Source of the DNA: JAKFYM01 sp964416595
Lineage (GTDB): Bacteria > Bdellovibrionota > UBA1018 > CAIPTA01
DNA: 64,000 nucleotides
Reading direction: 5' to 3'
NCBI GenBank assembly: GCA_964416595.1
Contig: CAYQES010000006.1
Coordinates: forward strand, 1-64,000
The position numbers and the translations under genes were made by a program. The notes beneath the pieces were generated by a model. It saw only the letters and a program-made list of their open reading frames with translations, ran no database searches and had not been told where the DNA came from. Of this stretch, positions 41,450 through 51,631 are shown piece after piece. Numbering within the stretch: position 1 is the first letter of the stretch; each line of letters opens with the position of its first letter.

Positions 41450-41908
41450 ATGGGACGGAATTTCTCCAACGAAAAAGTAATCAATCTTTCCAGCGTTCGC
41501 CAAGAAATCATCGAAGAAAAACGCCGAGATTATGAGCGAGTGGTTTTCCGCTCGAGCTTTGGTGTGTTCACTTACAACGAAGAAACGGGCCTGAACGCCA
41601 TCGAGATTTTAGATATTTCCGAAGGCGGAATGCAGTTCCAAACTCCCGAGAAGAGTAGCCTCTCTTTATCCGTGGGTGATGTGGTGCCCGTGCGCCTTTA
41701 TTTTGCCACTGATCATTATATTTCTGTGGACGTGAAAGTGGTGCGTTCTTATACGGCCATCGAAAATGGATCAGCCGTGCATCGCTATGGTTGCCTCATG
41801 GATAAAACCATGGCTTCCTACGGCGCCATCTTTCACTTCGTGCAATTCATCGCCAAATGCGCCGAACACGGCCACAAGGACGATCGGCACCTAAAAGTTT
41901 TCTACTAA
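41450..41908 (+). CDS. PilZ-domain protein, flagellar-regulon candidate
   Basis: The 152-aa product has a PilZ motif pair: EEKRRDYER as the RxxxR-like arm (KRRDYER) and LDISEGGMQFQ as (D/N)xSxxG. A beta-barrel follows (VPVRLYFATDHYISVDVKVVRSY). It should bind c-di-GMP in the cytoplasm. The promoter in front is nearly a perfect sigma-28 site, which suggests co-expression with late flagellar genes and a YcgR-like role in braking or steering motility, although the YcgR N-terminal domain is absent. AAAGGGG lies ten bases before the ATG. It ends with a 4-base overlap with the convergent peptide-binding gene. Confidence 0.85.
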   Translation: MGRNFSNEKVINLSSVRQEIIEEKRRDYERVVFRSSFGVFTYNEETGLNAIEILDISEGGMQFQTPEKSSLSLSVGDVVPVRLYFATDHYISVDVKVVRSYTAIENGSAVHRYGCLMDKTMASYGAIFHFVQFIAKCAEHGHKDDRHLKVFY

Positions 41909-43671
41909 AGCTTGGCCTTCAGCTGCTTTTTCTGTTCCAAATCGAGATCCCAGTATTTTACGTCTGCTGGGATTTGGCTATTGGGCCGATAGTTTTTCAA
42001 CCAACTGTGATTGAGCGAATAAACCACGGGGTAGTAAAGCATGCCCCAAATGCCATCTTGGAAAACAAGATCTTCGGCTTTGCGGATAATTTCGGTTCGT
42101 TGGGGTGAAGGCATCATGGCGGCCGCTTGTTCATAGAGGCGGTCAAAGGCCGGGTTCACATAGTTGGAGGCGTTGGGGCCCGGGGCTATGTTTTTAGAGT
42201 AGAGTAAGAACAAAAAGTTTTCCGCATCGGGGAAATCCGCATTCCAGCCGCCTAAGAAAAATTGCAGGTTGCCATTTTTTTCTTTTTCTAGGTAAGCGGG
42301 AAAAGTGTTCACGATGATTTCCATTTTCACGCCGATCACTTCCAAAGATTTTTGGATGTATTCAGCCTGTTGTTTGGCTGAAGTGGAAGAGCCCCGAAGG
42401 TCAAATTTCAAAACGGGTAAGCCTTTGCCACCAGGATAGCCGGCTTTGGCTAATAACTCTTTTGCTTTTTCCACGTTGAAATCATTGTCCGTGGCGCGGT
42501 TCGTATAACCTGCGATCACCCGGGGCACCATACTGGAAGCTTTTACGCCCCGGCCGTTCAAGAATTTCTGGATAATTTCTTCCCGGTTTATGGCCATGGA
42601 GATTGCCTTACGCAAATTCGCGTTATTGCCGCCCACCACTTTATCTTTCATATTAAAATTCAAGTACCAGATCACAGCTTCTTCGGCCTTTTGCAGCTGC
42701 ACACCCTTATCGAGTAAATCCGGTTTTAAGTTGCCATCCACAACGGCCGCATCGAAGTTGTCTTTAGGAATGAGCACATCATCCAGATTGCCCTTCATAA
42801 ATTGCAACCAGGCGGGCTGATCTTGTTTGATGATTTGAAATTCTAGCCGATCGATAAAAGGTAGAGGCTTCCCTGCGTAGGCGAGCAAGCCACGGTTTTT
42901 TGCATCTTCATCGCCTTCGCTAGGGTAGAGCACCTGGCGGTAGGTCGGATTTTTTTCCATGATCACCTTGGAGCCCGCAACATATTCTACTAAACGGTAG
43001 GGTCCCGTTCCAATCATCCGTTGGTTAAGGCCTTCGTGTCCGTACTTATCCGTCACTTCTTTGGCCACGGGAGCGCCAAAACCCATCGCTAAAACGTTCA
43101 AGAGCTGGGGATAGGGTTGGGTGAGTTTGATTTCGATGGTGTAGTCGTCCAAAGCTTTTAGGCCCGGCCATTCTTCCAACAAAATTTCTTCCCGTCTCTC
43201 TTTGTTTTCCACGATTTTTTTGCGGTACGTATCCCAACCGGCTACCTTGCCATCGAAAATCCAAGTGCCGGGGCTTTGCAATTCTGGCAGGAGAATGCGC
43301 TTCCAGCCGAAAATAAAATCCTGGGCTTTTAGCTCCCGGCCTTTGCCATTGGGGAAAGCGGGATCATCGTGCCAGAGCACGCCTTTTTTGATTTTGATCG
43401 TATAGGTTTTTTTGTCTTTGGAAATCGTGGGCATGGCTTCGGCCAAGTTAGGAACGAGCTGTAGGGGGCGCTTGAGATAGTGATACTCAAATAGACTCTC
43501 CATCCCTAAGGGCATAACGGTATTGGACACGGTGTCGTAGCAGAGCGCGGGGTCGAGGCTTTTTACGTCGTCCCTTAGCCAAATATTTGCCACCTTTTTG
43601 CCGTCGAAGGTTTCTTGTTTTGTGCAAGCTGTGAGTGTGAAGAGAAGAAATAGGATAGATAAAATTCGCAT
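41905..43671 (-). CDS. Peptide/oligopeptide ABC transporter substrate-binding lipoprotein (SBP_bac_5)
   Basis: A lipobox (LFLLFTLTAC-TK) gives a lipid-anchored periplasmic protein. The body is a family-5 solute-binding protein: LRDDVKSLDPALCYDTVSN, LVPNLAEAMPTISKDKKTYTIKIKKGVLWHDD, the GTGPYRLVEY hinge and ...INREEIIQKFLNGRG. At ~588 aa it is OppA-sized and should bind peptides for an ABC importer. No permease or ATPase gene is adjacent. I start at the ATG at 43671 (GGAGG upstream); an upstream in-frame start at 43695 would lie inside the leader hairpin. The start and ribosome binding site are inside a stem-loop immediately after alaS, so expression may be translationally controlled. Confidence 0.93.
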   Translation of the reverse strand: MRILSILFLLFTLTACTKQETFDGKKVANIWLRDDVKSLDPALCYDTVSNTVMPLGMESLFEYHYLKRPLQLVPNLAEAMPTISKDKKTYTIKIKKGVLWHDDPAFPNGKGRELKAQDFIFGWKRILLPELQSPGTWIFDGKVAGWDTYRKKIVENKERREEILLEEWPGLKALDDYTIEIKLTQPYPQLLNVLAMGFGAPVAKEVTDKYGHEGLNQRMIGTGPYRLVEYVAGSKVIMEKNPTYRQVLYPSEGDEDAKNRGLLAYAGKPLPFIDRLEFQIIKQDQPAWLQFMKGNLDDVLIPKDNFDAAVVDGNLKPDLLDKGVQLQKAEEAVIWYLNFNMKDKVVGGNNANLRKAISMAINREEIIQKFLNGRGVKASSMVPRVIAGYTNRATDNDFNVEKAKELLAKAGYPGGKGLPVLKFDLRGSSTSAKQQAEYIQKSLEVIGVKMEIIVNTFPAYLEKEKNGNLQFFLGGWNADFPDAENFLFLLYSKNIAPGPNASNYVNPAFDRLYEQAAAMMPSPQRTEIIRKAEDLVFQDGIWGMLYYPVVYSLNHSWLKNYRPNSQIPADVKYWDLDLEQKKQLKAKL

Positions 43672-43698
43672 AGTACCTCCAAAAGCTGGAGGCACTAT
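43670..43698 (-). promoter_or_regulatory. Stem-loop enclosing the ribosome binding site and start of the peptide-binding gene
   Basis: On the minus strand ATAGTGCCTCC (43698-43688) pairs with GGAGGTACTAT (43680-43670), giving 11 pairs including one G-U, with a 7-base loop. The right arm holds GGAGG and the first two bases of the ATG. It begins three bases after the alaS stop codon. There is no U tract, so it is not an intrinsic terminator. Confidence 0.65.
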
Positions 43699-43701
43699 AC
43701 T

Positions 43702-46356
43702 CTAAGAGTTTCCTAAGAGAGAAATGATTTTGCCTAAAGCTTCATCCAATCCAGAAAGTTTTGTGCCACCCGCTTGAGCTTGTTCGGGTTTTCCTCCACC
43801 CTTGCCTTCGATCAGGGGGGCTACGGCTTGGATGAGTTTTCCGGCATTGTAAGTTTTCGTAAGATCGCCTGTCACTAGCACTTGCAGGAAAGCTTTATTT
43901 TGACCGGGATCCAAGGCGCCTAAAGCAATTACGGCTTTGGGCATGCGATCCTTTAAGCGTTCGCCCAGCACTCGTAATGCTTCCATGCCGCCTTCTTTTA
44001 AAGCGTGAACTACCACGGGCACACCCTGAATGGTTTGCGCTTTATTCATTAATTCTTGGGCAATGGCGCCGGCGTTTTCCGCTTGCAAGATGCTGAGTTT
44101 CTTCTCCAACTCTTTTTCCCGCTGCTGGAGCTTTTCTACTTTGAGCACTACGTCCTCAGGGCTGCCAGCTTTTAGATTTTCTTTGAGCGAATCCAAGGCT
44201 TTGGCTTTGGTTTTTAAATACGTGAGGGCCGTGGGGCCCGTATAGGCCACGATCCTTCTCACGCCGGCCGCAATGCCACCTTCGCTCACCATCACAAAGG
44301 ATCCAATCTGGGCCGTGTTCTCCACGTGGGTGCCGCCGCAAAGTTCCGTAGAAAAACCATCACCAATGGAAACCACGCGCACTTCATTGTCGTATTTTTC
44401 TCCAAAGAGAGCCACGGCGCCCGCAGAGATGGCTTGATCCTTTGCCATAAGTTTGGTTTGTAGGGGAAGGGCTTGCGATATTTGCTCGTTGATCAAGGAA
44501 TCGATCGTTTCTTTTTCCTCTTCGCTTAAAGGTTTAAAGTGCGCGAAGTCAAAGCGCAAAAGATCGGGGGTCACGAGGGAGCCCGCTTGTTTTACGTGGG
44601 TGCCCAAAGTTTTTCGTAAAGCCCAGTGCAAGAGGTGGGTTGCCGTATGGTTGGCCATGGTTTTTAAGCGAACTGCTCGGGGCGCCCGCTGCAAATATTT
44701 TTTTCCCACTTCTATGCTATGGCCGGCTTCTAGGGTTCCTCGCAGCAAGGTGAGGTGTGGTAGAGGTTTCACCGCATTTTTTAGTTTGGCTACCACTTGG
44801 TCTTTGAGTAAAAGTTCGCCAGTATCGCCCACTTGGCCACCACCTTCTCCATAAAAAGGAGAAGAATCAAAAACCGCTTCAAACGAGCCCGCAGAAACCC
44901 GTTGCACTTCTTTGCCGTCTTGGAAAAGGGCCAGGAGCTTACCTTCGCCCTCTAAACTTTCATAGCCCGTGAAATTCGTGGGGGGCAGGTTTAAGCTTTC
45001 ATAGATTTTGGAGCGATCCTCGGTTTCGCCCTCTTCCTGGGCGGCTCGGCTCTGGCTGCGTTGCTTTTCCATGGCAGTAGCGAAATTGGCTTCATCCACT
45101 TCCACGCCCTGCTCCCGGCACACCACACTTGTGAGATCTAGCGGAAAACCAAAGGAGTCGTAGAGTAAGAACGCAACCGCTCCTGGTAACTTTTGCCCTT
45201 TGGGTAATTTTTTTAATTCGTCCGAAAGAATCTGCAAGCCCTTTTCTAGAGTGAGAAAAAACTTTTCTTCTTCGGCGCGCACGGCTTCCCGAATGAAAGC
45301 TTCTTTTACTTTTAATTCCGGATAGGCCTGGCCCATGGCTTTGGTAAGAGAGGGTACGAGTTTTTCGAGGAAGGCTTTTTCAAATCCTAGTTTCTTACCG
45401 TAGCGCACGGCTCGGCGGAGAATCCTACGTAGCACATAGCCTCTGCCTTCGTTCGAAGGCAACACGCCATCGGCGATGAGGAAGGAAATGGCCCGTAAAT
45501 GATCGGCGATCACCCGGGTGGCTACGGATTTTTCGTTTGCGCCGTCTGAGTAGGTAAAGCCCGAAAGTTTTTCGATGGCGCCGATGATTTCTTTGAATAC
45601 GTCGGTGTCGTAATTGGTGCGAGCATTTTGCAGGATGGAGGCGATGCGCTCCAAGCCCATGCCAGTATCAACGCTTGGTTTGGGGAGTGGCGACAGGCGC
45701 CCAGACGCATCCCGGTTGTATTGCATGAACACGAGATTGTAGAACTCTAGGTACCGATCCCCATCACCACCCATGCGGTCAAGCTCAGGATTGCCGGTAT
45801 TGAAATCCGCGCCCCGATCGAAATAAATTTCTGTGCACGGACCACAAGGGCCCACGTCGCCTGCACTCCAAAAATTATCTTTTTCGTCGAAACGGTAGAT
45901 ACGTTCCTTCGGGATACCCACCACTTTATGCCAGATGTCGTAGGCTTCGTCGTCGTCCCGAAACACGGTCACGTGCAAACGATCCTTGGGCAGCTTAAAT
46001 TTTTCCGTGACCAATTCCCACGCCCAAGTGATGGCTTCGGTTTTAAAATAATCACCGAAGGAAAAATTCCCCAGCATTTCAAAAAAGGTATGGTGCCGGG
46101 AAGTGAAGCCCACGTTTTCTAGATCGTTGTGTTTGCCACCGGCCCGCAAACATTTTTGGGCTGTGGTTGCCCGGGTGTAGGGGCGTTTTTCAATGCCCGT
46201 GAAAACATCCTTAAATTGCACCATGCCAGCGGAGGTGAAAAGGAGGGTTGGATCATTCAAAGGAACAAGGGACGCGCTCTTTTCCCGGGTGCAGCCCTTG
46301 GACTCAAAAAAATGTAAGAAAGTTTCACGGATTTCGGCAACGCTTAACGAATTCAT
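43702..46356 (-). CDS. alaS: Alanyl-tRNA synthetase
   Basis: This class II synthetase charges tRNA-Ala. The 884-aa full-length form has the N-terminal catalytic domain (FTSAGMVQFKDVFTG; TRATTAQKCLRAGGKHNDLENVG). The editing domain carries the zinc-site residues NHTATH (~567) and CGGTH (~672). A C-terminal DHHA1 domain with GGGKPEQAQAGG follows. The gene begins after a terminator for the upstream serine hydrolase and ends 30 bases before the peptide-binding gene, with which it may be co-transcribed. No obvious Shine-Dalgarno precedes the ATG. Confidence 0.97.
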   Translation of the reverse strand: MNSLSVAEIRETFLHFFESKGCTREKSASLVPLNDPTLLFTSAGMVQFKDVFTGIEKRPYTRATTAQKCLRAGGKHNDLENVGFTSRHHTFFEMLGNFSFGDYFKTEAITWAWELVTEKFKLPKDRLHVTVFRDDDEAYDIWHKVVGIPKERIYRFDEKDNFWSAGDVGPCGPCTEIYFDRGADFNTGNPELDRMGGDGDRYLEFYNLVFMQYNRDASGRLSPLPKPSVDTGMGLERIASILQNARTNYDTDVFKEIIGAIEKLSGFTYSDGANEKSVATRVIADHLRAISFLIADGVLPSNEGRGYVLRRILRRAVRYGKKLGFEKAFLEKLVPSLTKAMGQAYPELKVKEAFIREAVRAEEEKFFLTLEKGLQILSDELKKLPKGQKLPGAVAFLLYDSFGFPLDLTSVVCREQGVEVDEANFATAMEKQRSQSRAAQEEGETEDRSKIYESLNLPPTNFTGYESLEGEGKLLALFQDGKEVQRVSAGSFEAVFDSSPFYGEGGGQVGDTGELLLKDQVVAKLKNAVKPLPHLTLLRGTLEAGHSIEVGKKYLQRAPRAVRLKTMANHTATHLLHWALRKTLGTHVKQAGSLVTPDLLRFDFAHFKPLSEEEKETIDSLINEQISQALPLQTKLMAKDQAISAGAVALFGEKYDNEVRVVSIGDGFSTELCGGTHVENTAQIGSFVMVSEGGIAAGVRRIVAYTGPTALTYLKTKAKALDSLKENLKAGSPEDVVLKVEKLQQREKELEKKLSILQAENAGAIAQELMNKAQTIQGVPVVVHALKEGGMEALRVLGERLKDRMPKAVIALGALDPGQNKAFLQVLVTGDLTKTYNAGKLIQAVAPLIEGKGGGKPEQAQAGGTKLSGLDEALGKIISLLGNS

Positions 46357-46391
46357 ATGCAGGAATCTACCAGATTAAGAGCCCAATGCGC

Positions 46392-46421
46392 AAAAAAAAG
46401 GGCCCCGGACAGGGCCCTTTT
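46392..46421 (-). terminator. Strong terminator of the serine hydrolase gene (bidirectional form)
   Basis: AAAAGGGCCC (46396-46405) and GGGCCCTTTT (46412-46421) form a 10-bp stem with a 6-base loop. On the minus strand the stem ends in a continuous run of eight T (46399-46392). Confidence 0.88.
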
Positions 46422-46442
46422 CCTTAAGCGATTGCCGACGAT

Positions 46443-48209
46443 CTATTTTTTCGAGGCACAGAAAGGCTGGATGGCATTGGCCACATTGGCCATACCGGTG
46501 ATATCCCACACAGCATCGTTGCTGTAATGCGGGTTTTTGGCCATACGGAATCCCACCATATCGTTCGGAAAGAGGGCAATCACATTGCCGCCCCAACCTT
46601 GCATTACGGGAATTTGATAAAAACAATTATTGTTTCTATAGGGCTGGCGCCAGAAAGAGTGCATGTATTTGTACTCACCGGCGGGAGTCATCCAGGCGGT
46701 GCCAAACCCTTTTTCCTCTTGGCTGTAGAGCGACTCATTGATCAAGCCGCGGTGGAGGTATTGCGTGTTTTCGTGTCTGCCGCCTTTTTGCATGAGTGTC
46801 GTGATTTTAGCCAAATCATCCACGGTGGCAAACATGCCGTAGGCTGCGAGTGGCACGCCGGGCCCGGAGCTTTCAACGGTTTTTGCTACTACGGGGTGGT
46901 GGATACCGATGGGCCGGAACACTTGCTGCACTAGGCTTGTCCAGAGGGACGCATTGTTGCCGTCTCTTCTTTTCACAAAGGCATCCAGTGCCACGGAGAG
47001 GATGAAGCTATCTTGGTCCCGGTAGCGGGCATATTGGCCGGGGCCCCAAGGATACATTCCTTCCTGGAATAATTTATCTAGTTTATCGGCCTTGGATCCA
47101 GATTGGATCCATTCCATATCGAGTTCATTGAAGTCGTAGCCGTCTTCAATATCGTTCGGAGTGGTAGTTGTGCTGCCATGACCAATGCCCGTGGCCATAT
47201 TCCATGCGTCTACGAAACGCACTAGGTTCCAGCCATTGTGGCTCGCAGTGACTGTTACGTAATCCCTAATGAGGGCGTTCAGCACATTGTTTTTTCCGTA
47301 TTTCTCGGCGGCCCAGAACATGGCCAAGGCGCCAAAAAGGGATTTTTCCATGGATTGCACACCGAGGTGCATATAGGAGCAGTAAGGAAAATCGCCGTAA
47401 GGAGTGGCGCAATCTTTTGCGTACACTCTGTTGCCGATAATCAGGCCACTGATTAACATAAATTTTTTCTGGGCAGTGCCATCAAAACCGGCCAGAGCAT
47501 CTTCCCCGTATTGTGCTTCTAGCTGGCTCCAGGGAAGCACATTGGCGCGGTTGTTTTTTTCCTGCACATAATCTTGCACCAGGGTCGGAGGCACGGCGCC
47601 GTTTTTGGGTTGATAGCTGGCGGCCAGAGCGCCCCAAGCCACAAAATCTTGAGGAATCAAAAAGGTAAGACCCCCTTGTACGATTTGAAAGCGCACGGAG
47701 CTTACTCTGTTGCTGTTAAAAAGGAAGGTGGCAATCCCGTTATGGCTATCGCCATCTAATGAGTTCACAAGAGCAAACGGAAAGGAGGCGCGGGACCAGC
47801 CTCGATCCGAAGCTTCGGACCAAACTCTTCCGGGTGACACAATGATCTCCCAATAACTGCTTTGGGGTTCGGGTCGAATGATATCTCGCACTACGGGAAC
47901 AAGCTCATTGCCATGAGTGAAAAACTCCAAGTTTACTCGGGGGAAAAGTTGTGGATTTTTACCAACCACAGGATCTTTAGAAATTCTTCTGGGATTGGAA
48001 TTCATGGACCCTTGTGTAAGGCTTAAGGTGCCGTAGAAGTTATGTAGAGCGGTAGAAGAGTTTTCATCTTCCATATAAGACTTATTTTTTACGGGAGCTG
48101 TTCCTTCCACGCCATTCATCAATTGCTGGTAAGTGATTTCCGTGCGGGCTAAGGCAGGAGCACTATAGTAGAGAGATAAAAGGCAGGCTAAAAAAATAGC
48201 TGGTTTCAT
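46443..48209 (-). CDS. Exported serine hydrolase of the class C beta-lactamase/esterase type
   Basis: A signal peptide (MKPAIFLACLLSLYYSAPALA) exports the protein. The catalytic SxxK is SMEK at Ser286-Lys289 (GVQSMEKSLFG), as in NylB-like and EstB/class C beta-lactamase-fold enzymes. The C-terminal MQGWGGNVIALFP and MVGFRMAK strands fit the family's KTG-like beta strand and end. A ~250-residue N-terminal region is extra and beta-rich. The 588-aa length is therefore longer than usual (about 400). Likely activity is ester or amide hydrolysis in the periplasm; the substrate is unknown. It is a single gene with its own strong terminator. Confidence 0.75.
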   Translation of the reverse strand: MKPAIFLACLLSLYYSAPALARTEITYQQLMNGVEGTAPVKNKSYMEDENSSTALHNFYGTLSLTQGSMNSNPRRISKDPVVGKNPQLFPRVNLEFFTHGNELVPVVRDIIRPEPQSSYWEIIVSPGRVWSEASDRGWSRASFPFALVNSLDGDSHNGIATFLFNSNRVSSVRFQIVQGGLTFLIPQDFVAWGALAASYQPKNGAVPPTLVQDYVQEKNNRANVLPWSQLEAQYGEDALAGFDGTAQKKFMLISGLIIGNRVYAKDCATPYGDFPYCSYMHLGVQSMEKSLFGALAMFWAAEKYGKNNVLNALIRDYVTVTASHNGWNLVRFVDAWNMATGIGHGSTTTTPNDIEDGYDFNELDMEWIQSGSKADKLDKLFQEGMYPWGPGQYARYRDQDSFILSVALDAFVKRRDGNNASLWTSLVQQVFRPIGIHHPVVAKTVESSGPGVPLAAYGMFATVDDLAKITTLMQKGGRHENTQYLHRGLINESLYSQEEKGFGTAWMTPAGEYKYMHSFWRQPYRNNNCFYQIPVMQGWGGNVIALFPNDMVGFRMAKNPHYSNDAVWDITGMANVANAIQPFCASKK

Positions 48210-48273
48210 GTAGGGCTTCCTCGAAATTTTTTGTTTAGGGCTAATGGTATCGGTTGAATATTTTTTTAAAAAG

Positions 48274-48293
48274 AAAAAAGCGTTGTAACGCTT
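48274..48293 (-). terminator. Terminator of the pseudoprotease/beta-helix gene
   Basis: On the minus strand AAGCGT (48293-48288) and ACGCTT (48283-48278) form a 6-bp stem with a TACA loop, followed by a T run. It lies in the 130-base gap between the two minus-strand genes. Confidence 0.7.
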
Positions 48294-48339
48294 CGCGCGT
48301 TTCTTGCAAAAAGTTATGATTCAATGCGCCCAAGTGGAA

Positions 48340-50358
48340 TTAAGGCACAAGTCCCCAGAGGGAGGCTAGCTCTTTTTCGCCAGTGGCCATGGCCAGGGCA
48401 CGCACTAGTTGTTGTGTGTATGGACCAATAAAATCTGTTTGTTGAAAAGCGCCAAGGGTGGCACTTGTTTCGGAAGAGCTGATTAGTTGGCCCTGCCCCG
48501 GCCTTAGGCGAAAGTCGTAGGATTCCGGCGCTACAAATTTTGGTTCCGTGCGCACAAGTTCAGGCACCGTGAGCGCGCGCCCTTGGGCTTGGATTTTGGA
48601 GCGCCAGGTGACATTGCGCCCAATATTGGCAACGGGCATGGTGCTGGAAACGAGTATTGCATAGGGGCATTCGTAAAATATATTTTCATCCAGGCGCAGA
48701 CGTGTGCCAGCGCCAGAAACTTTTACACCGGCGCTCGTGCGGATAAAAGAATTGTGGCTCACGCGCACATTTCCACTGAGAGAAGAAACACTAATCGCTT
48801 CTTTGTTTTCGAAAAATAAATTTCGTTTAGCTTCTAGATGGCAAGCGCGGTCCACGGAAACGGCTGTGGGCCAATCCCCCACAAAAGCATTATTTTCTAA
48901 TACGATATCCGATTTATCGCAGGAAAAACCCCGGGAGATACCGCGGGCAAAGGCATTGCCTTGGATTTTAACAGCGGAAGATTCGTGGGCCCAAACTCCT
49001 ACACCGCCCTTGGCTTCGATCACATTGCCCAAGAGAGTAATGTTTTGGGTTTTGCTTAAGATGATGGTGGGTGCTTTTAGTTTTTGCAAAGTGGCAGGCA
49101 CTAGCCGAAAACCCGATACCATGGAGTTGCGGATACCCTGAAATAAAAGCAAGGGTTTCTCTGGATCCGTGCCAATGAGCACGGTGCGGTCTGGCCCGGA
49201 GCCTGAAAGAGAAATATTGGCTGGTAAAATGATCGGCTTAGATTCTCGATAAATGCCCGGCATTACTTTAATCACTACTTTAGTGCTCTCTTTTGGCGCC
49301 ACGGCCTTATCTTTGGCGGGGGTGTAACGGGCCGGATCCGCTTTGGGAGCCACGCCCTTTTTGATTGCGTCCAAAGCTAGGGTAATGGACTGAAAGGCGT
49401 TAGGGTTTTTAGGATCCACTAATACGCCCCGACCCAAGATCACGCCAATCTGAATCGGATCTAAAGGAGTGGTGCGCTGGGCTTTTTGCGCAAGTTTTTG
49501 CAAAGTGGAAGCCAGCACTCCGCGGCCTTTGGGCAAGAGCATGCCCATGAGTTCCCCTTGGGTGTTGATGATCGCCGTGCCCGCTTGGGTTTCGCTTAGA
49601 TCTGTGCTGGAAAGGGAGAGCAGGCCCGTTTCCGAATTGGCTGCGGCTACCTGCCCCCGTTGGATCTGGGGCTCGATTTTGCCATCGGGGCCATCGGCAA
49701 AAGAAAAAGTAAACACATCTACTTGTGGACGTTCATCCTGCATGGGCACATAGGGTAGGGGCGCGGGGTTTGCTTCCGGAGCCAAGAGCACGAGATTCTT
49801 TTCTTCGTCGATCAACGCAATTTTAGCGCTATAGGTGTTGCCAGTGTGGTGGGTGATTTCAATGCGATCGGCCCATTGCTGTTCGTTGCCCAACACGAGA
49901 GAAAGCGCCGTGGCGATGTAGGGAGCATTGCGACCCACGCCCACTCCCATAGCCCGGGCCAATTCATTGCCTGCGAGATCCCGCGCAATCACTCGCACCA
50001 CGGAATGCTTGTAACGATCCAAAAACATTTTAGTGATGTTCACTTCTTTTCGAGAGTTGCGGTATTGGCCAAGGGAGGGATTGGTTAGATCCGTGTTCGT
50101 GGGCGCAGGAATGGTATCGGGCGTGGGTAGTTGGCCAATATTCGTGGGGGCTTGAGTGCCGGAAGCTGGGGGAGCGTTGGTGGGATTAGTAAGCCGTTGT
50201 TGCACAGCGGGGCTTGATAGGGCAGAGCTCGGCACATAGGTGCCAGCGCCTTGGTTCACGGGCGGATCTGCGGCGATGGCAGTTTGGATTGCAAAAAGGC
50301 TAAGGCTTAAGGCCCACACTGGTATGGAAAAAAGAAAAGCCCATCGGAAATTTCCCAT
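48340..50358 (-). CDS. Exported fusion: trypsin-like pseudoprotease plus beta-helix domain
   Basis: After a signal peptide ending near AIAA and a Pro/Thr/Asn-rich spacer (~30-110), a ~190-residue domain follows an HtrA-like layout. It reads HSVVRVIA, GVGVGRNAPYIATALSLVL, IALIDEEKNLVLLAPEA and TDLSETQAGTAIINTQGELMGM. None of the catalytic triad is kept: the His site reads ALS, the Asp site reads NLVLL and the GNSGGP site reads QAGTAI. The C-terminal ~300 residues form a right-handed beta-helix with repeating N-x-F/N-x-I turns (NVIEAKGGVG...NAFVGDWP...NLFFENKEA...NSFIRTSAG), as in NosD and pectate-lyase-like proteins. It is 672 aa with no good ribosome binding site. The likely role is binding carbohydrate or wall material. 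Confidence 0.7.
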   Translation of the reverse strand: MGNFRWAFLFSIPVWALSLSLFAIQTAIAADPPVNQGAGTYVPSSALSSPAVQQRLTNPTNAPPASGTQAPTNIGQLPTPDTIPAPTNTDLTNPSLGQYRNSRKEVNITKMFLDRYKHSVVRVIARDLAGNELARAMGVGVGRNAPYIATALSLVLGNEQQWADRIEITHHTGNTYSAKIALIDEEKNLVLLAPEANPAPLPYVPMQDERPQVDVFTFSFADGPDGKIEPQIQRGQVAAANSETGLLSLSSTDLSETQAGTAIINTQGELMGMLLPKGRGVLASTLQKLAQKAQRTTPLDPIQIGVILGRGVLVDPKNPNAFQSITLALDAIKKGVAPKADPARYTPAKDKAVAPKESTKVVIKVMPGIYRESKPIILPANISLSGSGPDRTVLIGTDPEKPLLLFQGIRNSMVSGFRLVPATLQKLKAPTIILSKTQNITLLGNVIEAKGGVGVWAHESSAVKIQGNAFARGISRGFSCDKSDIVLENNAFVGDWPTAVSVDRACHLEAKRNLFFENKEAISVSSLSGNVRVSHNSFIRTSAGVKVSGAGTRLRLDENIFYECPYAILVSSTMPVANIGRNVTWRSKIQAQGRALTVPELVRTEPKFVAPESYDFRLRPGQGQLISSSETSATLGAFQQTDFIGPYTQQLVRALAMATGEKELASLWGLVP

Positions 50359-50379
50359 GGGCTAATGGTAACAAAGATT

Positions 50380-50395
50380 GGGGGTTTTCACCCCC
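50380..50395 (-). terminator. Possible recA terminator
   Basis: GGGGG (50380-50384) and CCCCC (50391-50395) pair with a 6-base loop just after recA. The following minus-strand sequence is only moderately T-rich (AATCTTTGTT), so termination would be inefficient. Confidence 0.4.
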
Positions 50396-50399
50396 TTTC

Positions 50400-51554
<1,155 letters not shown>

Positions 51555-51612
51555 TTCTTACTCCTTCTAATTTATCCGATATTTATATTTGTCGGCTCGT
51601 TCTTATACGTTG

Positions 51613-51631
51613 ATGTACCCATTATGTACCC
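51613..51631. promoter_or_regulatory. Candidate regulator site upstream of recA
   Basis: ATGTACCC is repeated at 51613-51620 and 51624-51631, one helical turn (11 bases) apart. The core is GTAC-N7-GTAC, like the GTTC-N7-GTTC spacing of alphaproteobacterial LexA boxes. It lies ~60-75 bases before recA. A separate palindrome TTTAC-C-GTAAA (51668-51678) recalls the Bdellovibrio TTAC-N3-GTAA box but has a one-base spacer. Confidence 0.45.
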
